From assembly GCA_027490415.1 (NCBI GenBank), contig JAIXYD010000134.1:1-6318 (forward strand): DNA of 6,318 bases, given 5' to 3'. Under the pieces are notes generated by a model. It was not told where the DNA came from, did no database searches, and saw only the letters and a program-made list of their open reading frames with translations. Origin of the DNA: Streptomycetaceae bacterium (GTDB taxonomy: Bacteria > Actinomycetota > Actinomycetes > Nanopelagicales > Nanopelagicaceae). Positions 1-6,318 of this stretch are shown piece after piece. The translations under genes and the position numbers were made by a program. The number at the start of each line of letters is the position of its first letter. The stretch's first letter is position 1.

Positions 1-2539
1 ACTCAGTAGCGAGCTTTACTCGCTGAGCTTCTCCACCCGAAAGAGTCGGCGCAGACTGTCCTAGGCGAACATACCCAAGACCTACATCGCAGAGGGTTTT
101 AAGGAATCGTGCAATCGTAGGAACAGACTCAAAGAAGTCATGGGCGATTTCAATCGGCATATCCAATACTTCAGCAATTGTCTTTCCCTTGTAATGAACT
201 TCCAGAGTTTCACGGTTATATCGAGCCCCATGGCAAACTTCGCAAGGAACATAGACATCAGGTAAGAAGTTCATCTCAATAGTGATGGTTCCATCACCCG
301 TACAGTTCTCGCAGCGGCCACCCTTCACGTTGAAGCTAAAACGTCCTTGTTGATACCCGCGTATCTTCGCTTCGGTCGTCTCTGAAAAGAGGGCACGAAT
401 TTTGTCAAAGACCCCTGTGTACGTTGCTGGGTTAGAGCGCGGCGTACGCCCAATCGGAGATTGATCTACGTGGACAACTTTATCGAGTTGATCGATGCCA
501 GTAATTGTCTTGTGACGTCCCGGAACAATTCGTGCACCGTTGAGTTTATTAGCAAGAGTTGAATACAAAATATCGTTTACAAGCGTTGATTTTCCAGATC
601 CACTGACGCCCGTCACTGCGACGAAGGTACCCAAAGGAATAGAAACCTCTACATCCTTCAGGTTATTCTCTTTCGCGCCCTTGATAACTATTTGTCGCTT
701 TGGATCAATAGGTCTGCGTTGAGCGGGAATGTCGATAGCGCGTCGACCAGAAAGGTAGGCACCTGTAATGGACTCTTTCGATGCAATAAGGTCTTCATAG
801 GATCCTGAGACAACTACCTTGCCACCGTGTTCGCCAGCACCAGGACCAATATCTACAACCCAGTCTGCGGTGCGGATGGTCTCTTCATCATGCTCTACAA
901 CGATCAGCGTGTTTCCTAGATCGCGCAGACGCGTGAGTGTCTCAATGAGTCGACGATTATCTCGTTGGTGAAGTCCAATACTTGGTTCATCAAGAACATA
1001 GAGGACTCCCACTAAACCCGAGCCGATTTGAGTAGCTAAACGAATTCGCTGCGCCTCTCCACCAGAAAGCGTTCCAGCAGGACGATCTAGGGAAAGGTAA
1101 TCGAGACCAACGTCGAGGAGGAAGCCAAGACGTGCATGAACTTCCTTCATGACTCGCTCGGCGATCTGTGCTTCACGCTTTGATAACTTAACCTGCTTCA
1201 AGAATGCAGCGCAATCATCAATGGATAATTCACACACCTGAGCGATGCTCTTATCGCCGATAGTTACTGCCAAAACCTCAGGCTTAAGACGGGCACCATT
1301 ACATGCTGCACAAGGTATCTGGCGCATATATGCCTCGTACTTATCTCGACTGTAATCACTATCAGTTTCGCTGTGCCGTCTGTGAATAAAAGGAACAACG
1401 CCTTCAAATCCCGTTGTGTAGTTTCGTGCGCCATAACGGCCCTTGTAGCGCATCTTGATCTCATACTCATAACCATTGAGGATGGCCTCTTGCGCCTTCG
1501 CTGAGATCTTCTTCCAAGGAACATCAAGCGAGAACTTAATGTCAGTAGCTAGCGCTTCAAGTAAACGAACAAAATAATCTGCCGATTGGCCGCCGGACCA
1601 AGGTGCAATCGCACCTTCATTAATACTCAAGCTGTCGTCAGGGATGATGAGCTCTTCATCCACCTCTAGCTTTGTTCCGATGCCTGAACATTCAGCGCAA
1701 GCTCCAAAAGGTGAATTGAAAGAGAAGGAGCGAGGTTCAAGTTCTTCAAACGAAAGATTGCAGTCATGGCAGGCTAGATGCTCACTATAGGTGTGAATCT
1801 TCTCTTGTCCGGCCTTTGCATCAACAAAATCAAGGAGGACGATTCCGCTAGATAATCTCAGCGCCGTCTCAATGGAGTCCGTAAGTCGCGATTTTGAATC
1901 TGCTTTGGCGGTAAGCCGATCAATGACCACCTCGATCGTGTGCTTCTCCTGTTTTTTAAGCTTTGGAGGCTCAGAGAGTGAAATCGCCTCTCCATCTACG
2001 ATCGCACGAGAATAACCCTGCTTAACGAGATCGGTGAAGAGATCAACAAATTCACCCTTGCGTTCACGGACTACTGGTGCAAGAACTTGGAATTTAGTGG
2101 TCGGAGGTAATTCAAGAATTTGGTCAACAATCTGCTGTGGGCTCTGCCTCGAAACTGGCTTTGTGCATTGAGGGCAGTGAGGTCTGCCCGCACGCGCAAA
2201 CAGAAGGCGAAGATAGTCATAGACCTCAGTAATCGTTCCAACAGTCGAGCGAGGATTACGGTTCGTAGATTTCTGATCGATAGAAACTGCAGGTGAGAGG
2301 CCTTCAATGAAGTCAACATCTGGCTTATCCATCTGTCCGAGAAATTGGCGGGCGTAGGCAGAGAGTGATTCGACATAGCGACGTTGGCCTTCGGCAAAGA
2401 TCGTGTCGAAGGCAAGGCTTGATTTACCCGAGCCTGAAAGGCCGGTAAAGACAATGAGTGCATCACGTGGAAGATCGAGCGAGACGTCCTTGAGGTTGTG
2501 TTCGCGGGCACCACGAACTACTAATTTCTCAATAGTCAC
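1..2539 (-). CDS. uvrA: UvrABC excinuclease subunit A (UvrA), 3' end cut off by the window edge
   Basis: DNA-damage sensor ATPase of nucleotide excision repair; in the cytoplasm it dimerises, scans DNA and loads UvrB at lesions. The frame is open from a GTG at 2539 to the window edge, 846 codons, with no stop or frameshift. Both ABC modules are visible: Walker A GLSGSGKS at residues 33-40 and signature LSGGEAQR at 491-498, with Walker B ending in Asp517-Glu518 and the H-loop His550; second Walker A GVSGSGKS at 644-651 and second signature LSGGEAQR at 833-840. Two zinc modules are intact: Cys257/Cys260/Cys281/Cys284 and Cys743/Cys746/Cys766/Cys769. An extra CPQC pair at 122-125 has no partner pair nearby. 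Family members are about 940-970 residues, so roughly 100 residues, including the second Walker B, lie outside. The start is fixed by the family N-terminus ([13 protein letters not shown]) and the preceding uvrB stop. It is the last gene seen of the coaE-uvrB-uvrA run. Confidence 0.98.
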   Translation of the reverse strand, partial: MTIEKLVVRGAREHNLKDVSLDLPRDALIVFTGLSGSGKSSLAFDTIFAEGQRRYVESLSAYARQFLGQMDKPDVDFIEGLSPAVSIDQKSTNRNPRSTVGTITEVYDYLRLLFARAGRPHCPQCTKPVSRQSPQQIVDQILELPPTTKFQVLAPVVRERKGEFVDLFTDLVKQGYSRAIVDGEAISLSEPPKLKKQEKHTIEVVIDRLTAKADSKSRLTDSIETALRLSSGIVLLDFVDAKAGQEKIHTYSEHLACHDCNLSFEELEPRSFSFNSPFGACAECSGIGTKLEVDEELIIPDDSLSINEGAIAPWSGGQSADYFVRLLEALATDIKFSLDVPWKKISAKAQEAILNGYEYEIKMRYKGRYGARNYTTGFEGVVPFIHRRHSETDSDYSRDKYEAYMRQIPCAACNGARLKPEVLAVTIGDKSIAQVCELSIDDCAAFLKQVKLSKREAQIAERVMKEVHARLGFLLDVGLDYLSLDRPAGTLSGGEAQRIRLATQIGSGLVGVLYVLDEPSIGLHQRDNRRLIETLTRLRDLGNTLIVVEHDEETIRTADWVVDIGPGAGEHGGKVVVSGSYEDLIASKESITGAYLSGRRAIDIPAQRRPIDPKRQIVIKGAKENNLKDVEVSIPLGTFVAVTGVSGSGKSTLVNDILYSTLANKLNGARIVPGRHKTITGIDQLDKVVHVDQSPIGRTPRSNPATYTGVFDKIRALFSETTEAKIRGYQQGRFSFNVKGGRCENCTGDGTITIEMNFLPDVYVPCEVCHGARYNRETLEVHYKGKTIAEVLDMPIEIAHDFFESVPTIARFLKTLCDVGLGYVRLGQSAPTLSGGEAQRVKLATE

Positions 2540-2542
2540 TTA
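2537..2542 (-). promoter_or_regulatory. Abutting uvrB stop and uvrA start (TAAGTG), probable translational coupling
   Basis: Read on the minus strand, the uvrB stop TAA (2542-2540) is followed with no spacer by the uvrA start GTG (2539-2537). The bases just upstream (GCGGGTGTC) hold no good Shine-Dalgarno match, and there is no TANNNT hexamer at the leaderless distance. The simplest reading is that ribosomes finishing uvrB restart on uvrA, giving linked amounts of the two partners. The arrangement is seen directly; coupling is inferred. Confidence 0.7.
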
Positions 2543-4627
2543 GACACCCGCTTCTTCCATTGATCGAAGTTCTTTTTTCAAGATACGTATTTCGTCACGA
2601 AGCTTGCCCGCAACTTCAAATTGAAGATCTGCCGCAGCACTTCGCATCTGTTCGGTGAGTGAGCCTATCAAGGCGACCAGGTCTTTGCGCGGTAAAGAAA
2701 CTACGCCCTTTGCATTGAGCCCGACAGAAAGAGCTTCTCCCGTACGTTTACCCGCTCCCTTCTCGCTCTCAAGGAGCACGGAGGTATCTTCACTCTCACG
2801 CGTGATGAGATCCGTGATATCGGCAATCTTTTTGCGAAGAGGTTGTGGATCAACGCCACGTTCCAGGTTATGCGCAACCTGCTTTGCTCGACGTCGATTG
2901 GTTTCATCGATTGCAAGAGCCATGGATTTGGTGATGTTATCGGCATACATATGCACTTCACCAGAAACATTTCGTGCAGCTCTTCCAATAGTTTGAATGA
3001 GAGAAGTTGCTGAACGCAAGAATCCTTCCTTATCTGCATCCAAGATTGAGACTAGCGAAACCTCAGGTAGATCAAGTCCTTCACGAAGAAGATTTATGCC
3101 AATAAGAACGTCATACTCACCCGTACGCAGTTCGCGCAGAAGCTCTACACGCCGCAAGGTATCTACCTCCGAATGGAGATAACGAACTCGCACTCCTCGT
3201 TCTTGGAGGTAGTCCGTAAGGTCCTCTGACATCTTCTTCGTGAGAGTTGTAGCAAGAACGCGCTCATTCTTTGCAGCTCTTATATTTATCTCTTCCAGCA
3301 AATCATCGATCTGACCCTTGATGGGTTTGATGATAATCGCAGGGTCAACCAGACCTGTTGGACGAATGACCTGCTCGACAACATCTCCCCCAACCTTTTC
3401 CATTTCATACTTTCCAGGAGTGGCTGAGAGATACAAGGTCTGTCCCACTCGCTCAAGAAATTCTGGCCACTTCAAGGGGCGGTTATCTAGCGCACTTGGC
3501 AATCTAAATCCATGCTCAACCAGCGTGCGCTTTCGTGAAGCATCACCTTCATACATGGCTCCAATTTGCGGCACAGTCACGTGACTTTCATCAATCACCA
3601 CTAAGAAATCATCTGGGAAGTAATCCAAAAGACAATGTGGCGCAGACCCAGGGCTACGGTCATCAAGATGGCGAGAATAGTTTTCGATACCTGAACAGAA
3701 TCCCAATTGCTCCATCATCTCAATATCAAAGGTGGTGCGCATGCGAAGGCGCTGCGCTTCCAATAGCTTGCCCTGCTTTTCGAAGAGGCTGAGTTGGATT
3801 TGAAGCTCATCCTGGATATCGCCAATAGCGCGCTTCATAGTCTCCGGGCTAGCTGCGTAATGGGTAGCTGGGAAGATGTGCACCTCATTTTCATCACGAA
3901 TAATTTCACCAGTGAGCGGATGCAAGGTCATAATCTTTTCGATCTCGTCACCAAACATTTCAATGCGGATTGCGAGCTCTTCGTACATTGGGATTATCTC
4001 GATGGTATCCCCGCGCACACGGAATGTGCCGCGTTCAAAAGCTATGTCGTTCCTCTTGTACTGGACATCAACGAACTTTCGAAGAAGAGCATTCCGCTCG
4101 ATCTCATCTCCCACCTTGATGTGGATCATTCGATCGATGTATTCCTGGGGTGTTCCAAGTCCATAGATGCAGGAGACTGTGGCAACCACAATGACGTCCC
4201 TACGGGTCAGAAGAGCATTTGTTGCAGAATGTCGAAGTCTTTCTACCTCGTCGTTGACGCTTGAATCTTTCTCAATAAAGGTATCCGTTTGAGGAACGTA
4301 TGCCTCGGGTTGGTAATAGTCGTAATAAGAGACAAAGTACTCAACTGCGTTGTTCGGCAATAACTCACGAAATTCATTAGCGAGCTGGGCGGCCAATGTT
4401 TTATTTGGTGCCAAGACAAGAGTTGGACGCTGCAGCCTCTCTACAAGCCACGCTGTTGTCGCTGACTTTCCCGTGCCGGTCGCTCCCAGCAGAACAACAT
4501 CTTTCTCACCCGCATTAATTCGTCGGGCAATCTCCTCGATTGCTTGAGGCTGATCTCCAGCGGGTACATATTCAGAGATCACTTGAAACGGAGAGTTGAT
4601 GCGGGAGAGATCGCCTTTATCTGACAC
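2540..4627 (-). CDS. uvrB: UvrABC excinuclease subunit B (UvrB)
   Basis: Helicase-like damage-verification subunit of nucleotide excision repair: it is loaded by UvrA, inserts a beta-hairpin between the strands, and recruits UvrC for incision. The 695-residue protein is full length for the family. Visible motifs are Walker A GATGTGKS at residues 48-55, the tyrosine-rich hairpin starting [10 protein letters not shown] at 101-110, the DESH box at 346-349, SATPG at 401-405, the motif V region [12 protein letters not shown] at 511-522, motif [11 protein letters not shown] at 545-553, and a C-terminal UVR domain at about 646-688 that contacts UvrC. The start is GTG at 4627; an in-frame TAG 12 bases upstream rules out an extension. 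The gap to the coaE stop is 12 bases, and uvrA follows directly. No LexA-type palindrome (CGAAC-N4-GTTCG) is seen just upstream, so SOS induction has no local support. No key residue appears to be missing. Confidence 0.99.
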   Translation of the reverse strand: MSDKGDLSRINSPFQVISEYVPAGDQPQAIEEIARRINAGEKDVVLLGATGTGKSATTAWLVERLQRPTLVLAPNKTLAAQLANEFRELLPNNAVEYFVSYYDYYQPEAYVPQTDTFIEKDSSVNDEVERLRHSATNALLTRRDVIVVATVSCIYGLGTPQEYIDRMIHIKVGDEIERNALLRKFVDVQYKRNDIAFERGTFRVRGDTIEIIPMYEELAIRIEMFGDEIEKIMTLHPLTGEIIRDENEVHIFPATHYAASPETMKRAIGDIQDELQIQLSLFEKQGKLLEAQRLRMRTTFDIEMMEQLGFCSGIENYSRHLDDRSPGSAPHCLLDYFPDDFLVVIDESHVTVPQIGAMYEGDASRKRTLVEHGFRLPSALDNRPLKWPEFLERVGQTLYLSATPGKYEMEKVGGDVVEQVIRPTGLVDPAIIIKPIKGQIDDLLEEINIRAAKNERVLATTLTKKMSEDLTDYLQERGVRVRYLHSEVDTLRRVELLRELRTGEYDVLIGINLLREGLDLPEVSLVSILDADKEGFLRSATSLIQTIGRAARNVSGEVHMYADNITKSMALAIDETNRRRAKQVAHNLERGVDPQPLRKKIADITDLITRESEDTSVLLESEKGAGKRTGEALSVGLNAKGVVSLPRKDLVALIGSLTEQMRSAAADLQFEVAGKLRDEIRILKKELRSMEEAGV

Positions 4628-4633
4628 GCAAGT

Positions 4634-4639
4634 AGCCTA
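4634..4639 (-). promoter_or_regulatory. Candidate -10 hexamer TAGGCT for a leaderless uvrB transcript
   Basis: On the minus strand TAGGCT lies in the 12-base coaE-uvrB gap, immediately after the coaE stop (TAG then TAGGCT). Exactly 6 bases (ACTTGC) separate it from the uvrB GTG. It fits the actinobacterial TANNNT -10 pattern and would place the transcript start on the G of GTG. There is no obvious TTGACA-like -35 inside the end of coaE. The alternative is a weak ribosome site: its AGG lies 8 bases from the start. The same 7-mer GTAGGCT occurs at the same distance before coaE. Confidence 0.42.
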
Positions 4640-5245
4640 CTAGCGGGATCCCTCTGATGAGAGGTCAGCAATTCGCCCCTCCCAGAGATTTTCGACCTGA
4701 CGCAGCAAGTGATCTTCATCTCCATCATTCATGATGACCGCATCTGCGATTTTAATTCGTGCCTGTGATGGCACTTGGTTTGCAAAGCGGGCCTTTATAT
4801 CTGAGATGAACATTCCTCGGGCCAATAGTCGCTCCACCCGAAGATCTTCATCGGCTTCAACAGTAACGATGAAATCAAATTTACTCGCGGCATCAGTCTC
4901 GACCAAGAGGGGAATTTCATAAATGAGGTGCGTTGCGGGTTCATTGTCGATGACCGCTTGCGCGAATAGTTTCTGGACGCGAGGATGAATTATTGCCTCG
5001 AGGTCACGCTTTGCTGCGGGATCTGCGAAGACTATTTCTGCAAGAGCCTTTCGGTTAATGTCACCGTTGGCCAAAATCTTTTCGCCAAATCGTGCCACGA
5101 CTTCGTCGAAACCCTCACTGCCTCGTTCAATTGCAATCCGAGCAAGCTGGTCGGCATCGACAACATTTACTCCGAGCTCACTAAAGAACTGAGCGACCGT
5201 TGACTTACCGGCACCGATCCCGCCAGTGAGTGCAATTACCTTCAT
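4640..5245 (-). CDS. coaE: Dephospho-CoA kinase (CoaE)
   Basis: Catalyses the last step of coenzyme A synthesis: ATP-dependent phosphorylation of the ribose 3'-hydroxyl of dephospho-CoA, in the cytoplasm. The 201-residue protein has the usual length for a single-domain CoaE. It shows the P-loop GGIGAGKST at residues 8-16, the conserved Asp-Ala-Asp at 30-32 (VVDADQLAR), the AIIHPRV and IPLLVE motifs of the CoA-binding part, and the C-terminal pattern FANQ, then R, then ADAVIMNDG. Unlike the mycobacterial enzyme, it has no C-terminal GrpB-like extension. The ATG at 5245 is the natural start, since the P-loop follows at the normal distance. It is separated from rpsA by an 80-base gap with a terminator, so it probably has its own promoter. 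The stop is TAG, followed at once by a second TAG in frame. uvrB starts 12 bases downstream. Confidence 0.97.
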   Translation of the reverse strand: MKVIALTGGIGAGKSTVAQFFSELGVNVVDADQLARIAIERGSEGFDEVVARFGEKILANGDINRKALAEIVFADPAAKRDLEAIIHPRVQKLFAQAVIDNEPATHLIYEIPLLVETDAASKFDFIVTVEADEDLRVERLLARGMFISDIKARFANQVPSQARIKIADAVIMNDGDEDHLLRQVENLWEGRIADLSSEGSR

Positions 5246-5251
5246 GCGCAG

Positions 5252-5257
5252 AGCCTA
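5252..5257 (-). promoter_or_regulatory. Candidate -10 hexamer TAGGCT for a leaderless coaE transcript
   Basis: TAGGCT on the minus strand is followed by exactly 6 bases (CTGCGC) and then the coaE ATG, so a standard -10 to +1 distance would start the RNA on the A of ATG. Only about 30 bases lie between the rpsA terminator and coaE, so any coaE-specific promoter must sit here. At 17-18 bases upstream the sequence is TCTTTA or TTTCTT, a poor -35 lying in the T-rich tail of the terminator. A weak Shine-Dalgarno reading (AGG 8 bases from ATG) cannot be excluded. Confidence 0.48.
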
Positions 5258-5276
5258 CCCGTGTCGTTGTGGAATA

Positions 5277-5313
5277 AAGAAAGCCCCACACGATTCACGT
5301 ATGGGGCTTTCTT
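5277..5313 (-). terminator. Rho-independent terminator after rpsA
   Basis: A perfect 12-bp inverted repeat pairs 5277-5288 with 5302-5313 (arm AAGAAAGCCCCA). The 13-base spacer can add 3 more pairs (ACG/CGT) past one mismatch, leaving a 5-base loop. Read on the minus strand, the descending arm runs into TTTCTTTATT, an interrupted T tract. It begins 12 bases past the rpsA stop, where a terminator is expected, and separates rpsA from coaE. The T tract is imperfect, so some read-through into coaE is possible. Confidence 0.82.
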
Positions 5314-5325
5314 ACTTACGATTAT

Positions 5326-6318
5326 TTATTCAGCAGCACCTTCAGCAGCTGCTCCGGCTGCATCGGCTGCCTTTGCTTCTGCCTTCTGCTTCTTGTGAGC
5401 AAGGAAACGTACCTGAGCTTCCTGGTACTGACGCTCCCACTCTTCACGTTGAGCATCATGTCCTGGCTTCCACTCCTGTGTTTCAGGATCGAAACCTTCT
5501 GGGTAGATGAAGTTTCCATCTGCATCATAACGAGCAGCCATTCCGTACTGTGTTGGATCGAATGCTTCGATCTCCACTTCAGTTCCTTCGTTAGCTTGCT
5601 TCAATGAAAGCGAAATGCGACGACGCTCAAGATCAATGTCGATGATCTTGACGAATAGCTCGTCATCTACAGCAACAACCTGCTCAGGAATTTCTACGTG
5701 GCGTTCTGCCAACTCAGAGATGTGAACAAGTCCTTCAATTCCTTCATGTACGCGAATGAATGCACCAAATGGAACAAGCTTTGTCACTACACCTGGAACA
5801 ACCTGGTTGATTGTGTGTGTGCGAGCAAATGCCTGCCATGGATCTTCTTGTGTTGCCTTGAGTGAAAGTGATACGCGCTCACGCTCGAAATCGACTTCCA
5901 AAACTTCAACAGTCACTTCATCGCCCACTTCAACAACTTCGCCTGGATGATCGATGTGCTTCCATGAGAGCTCTGACACGTGGACAAGACCATCTACGCC
6001 ACCGAGGTCCACAAATGCACCAAAGTTAACGATTGATGAAACAACACCTGTACGAACCTGGCCCTTTTGGAGCTGATTGAGGAATGTTGTGCGTGATTCA
6101 GATTGTGTCTGCTCGAGGAATGCACGACGTGATAGAACAACATTGTTGCGATTCTTATCAAGTTCGATGATACGTGCTTCTACCTGCTTGCCAATGTACG
6201 GCGTTAGATCGCGGACGCGGCGCATTTCAACCAAAGATGCTGGCAAGAAGCCACGTAATCCGATATCAACGATAAGGCCACCCTTAACAACTTCAATAAC
6301 AGTTCCGACGACAACTTC
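5326..6318 (-). CDS. rpsA: 30S ribosomal protein S1 (RpsA), 5' end cut off by the window edge
   Basis: Ribosomal protein S1 binds mRNA through repeated S1 (OB-fold) domains on the small subunit. The window holds the last 330 residues, in frame from 6318 to the TAA at 5328-5326. An S1 domain lacking only its extreme start covers residues 2-66 (starting VVVGTVIEVVKGG), followed by two complete ones at about 84-155 (VVSSIVNFGAFVDLGG) and 171-241 (VVTKLVPFGAFIRV). The C-terminal part has the actinobacterial segment with TQYGMA and YPEGFDPETQEW, then a Lys/Ala/Glu-rich low-complexity end. From the family, about 125 N-terminal residues are missing, including the first S1 domain. The tail appears some 30-40 residues shorter than in Mycobacterium tuberculosis, judged from memory. 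A TTG at 6246 could be mistaken for a start, but the conserved protein continues upstream of it. A terminator follows the stop. Confidence 0.98.
   Translation of the reverse strand, partial: EVVVGTVIEVVKGGLIVDIGLRGFLPASLVEMRRVRDLTPYIGKQVEARIIELDKNRNNVVLSRRAFLEQTQSESRTTFLNQLQKGQVRTGVVSSIVNFGAFVDLGGVDGLVHVSELSWKHIDHPGEVVEVGDEVTVEVLEVDFERERVSLSLKATQEDPWQAFARTHTINQVVPGVVTKLVPFGAFIRVHEGIEGLVHISELAERHVEIPEQVVAVDDELFVKIIDIDLERRRISLSLKQANEGTEVEIEAFDPTQYGMAARYDADGNFIYPEGFDPETQEWKPGHDAQREEWERQYQEAQVRFLAHKKQKAEAKAADAAGAAAEGAAE

Noticed and set aside
2165..2176. Extra CPQC pair in UvrA (residues 122-125) as a third zinc site
   Set aside because: There is no second cysteine pair at a suitable distance, and a CPxC-like motif at this place is, from memory, common in Gram-positive UvrA proteins.
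2071..2514. A 147-codon minus-strand open frame in another phase of uvrA
   Set aside because: The uvrA frame across the same bases gives an unbroken family match with Walker A and the damage-sensor motifs; this frame gives Ser/Leu/Arg-rich sequence with no recognisable motif.
3794..4264. A 156-codon open frame on the plus strand opposite uvrB
   Set aside because: It lies wholly inside the well-conserved uvrB gene, resembles no recognised family and has no ribosome site; it is a by-product of uvrB codon composition.
4651..4664. Small hairpin CCTCT-GATG-AGAGG at the end of coaE
   Set aside because: Only 5 pairs, inside the coding sequence and with no T tract, so not a terminator; no repeat of it at the other junctions suggests an operator.
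5277..5313. Bidirectional terminator serving a plus-strand gene
   Set aside because: The stem is symmetric, but no plus-strand gene reads into it from either side, so only the minus-strand role is supported.
6244..6246. TTG at 6246 as the start of rpsA
   Set aside because: The frame upstream encodes the conserved S1-domain stretch GTVIEVVKGGLIVDIGLRGF up to the window edge, so the gene continues outside and this TTG is an internal leucine.

Overview
The window is a stretch of ordinary bacterial chromosome with every gene on the minus strand. In the direction of transcription (high to low coordinates) the order is rpsA (ribosomal protein S1, 5' end outside the window), a rho-independent terminator, coaE (dephospho-CoA kinase), uvrB and uvrA (3' end outside the window). 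All four frames are open and carry their family's diagnostic motifs. Nothing looks mobile, phage-derived or horizontally acquired, and there is no CRISPR array, rRNA or tRNA.

The organism is probably an actinobacterium. The S1 protein has the actinobacterial sequence in its S1 repeats and the characteristic tail (EAFDPTQYGMA, then YPEGFDPETQEW), and the order rpsA-coaE-uvrB matches that of Mycobacterium and relatives. Base composition is about 45-50% GC by eye, low for the phylum, and spacing is very tight. Together these suggest a streamlined, lower-GC actinobacterium such as the freshwater acI (Nanopelagicales) or Luna types. That placement is inference.

Layout: 5326-6318 is rpsA; 5246-5325 is the only real intergenic gap, holding the rpsA terminator and then the coaE promoter/start region; 4640-5245 is coaE; a 12-base gap follows; 2540-4627 is uvrB; 1-2539 is uvrA, whose GTG start directly follows the uvrB TAA. 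UvrA and UvrB form the damage-recognition complex of nucleotide excision repair, so their back-to-back coupling makes functional sense. CoaE (last step of coenzyme A synthesis) is linked by ancestral gene order rather than function.

The most interesting signal is regulatory. The 7-mer GTAGGCT lies at exactly the same distance before both the coaE and uvrB starts, with its TAGGCT part ending 6 bases from the start codon. That is where a -10 hexamer sits if transcription begins on the first base of the start codon, so both mRNAs may be leaderless. A weak Shine-Dalgarno reading is the alternative. I found no undescribed system here.
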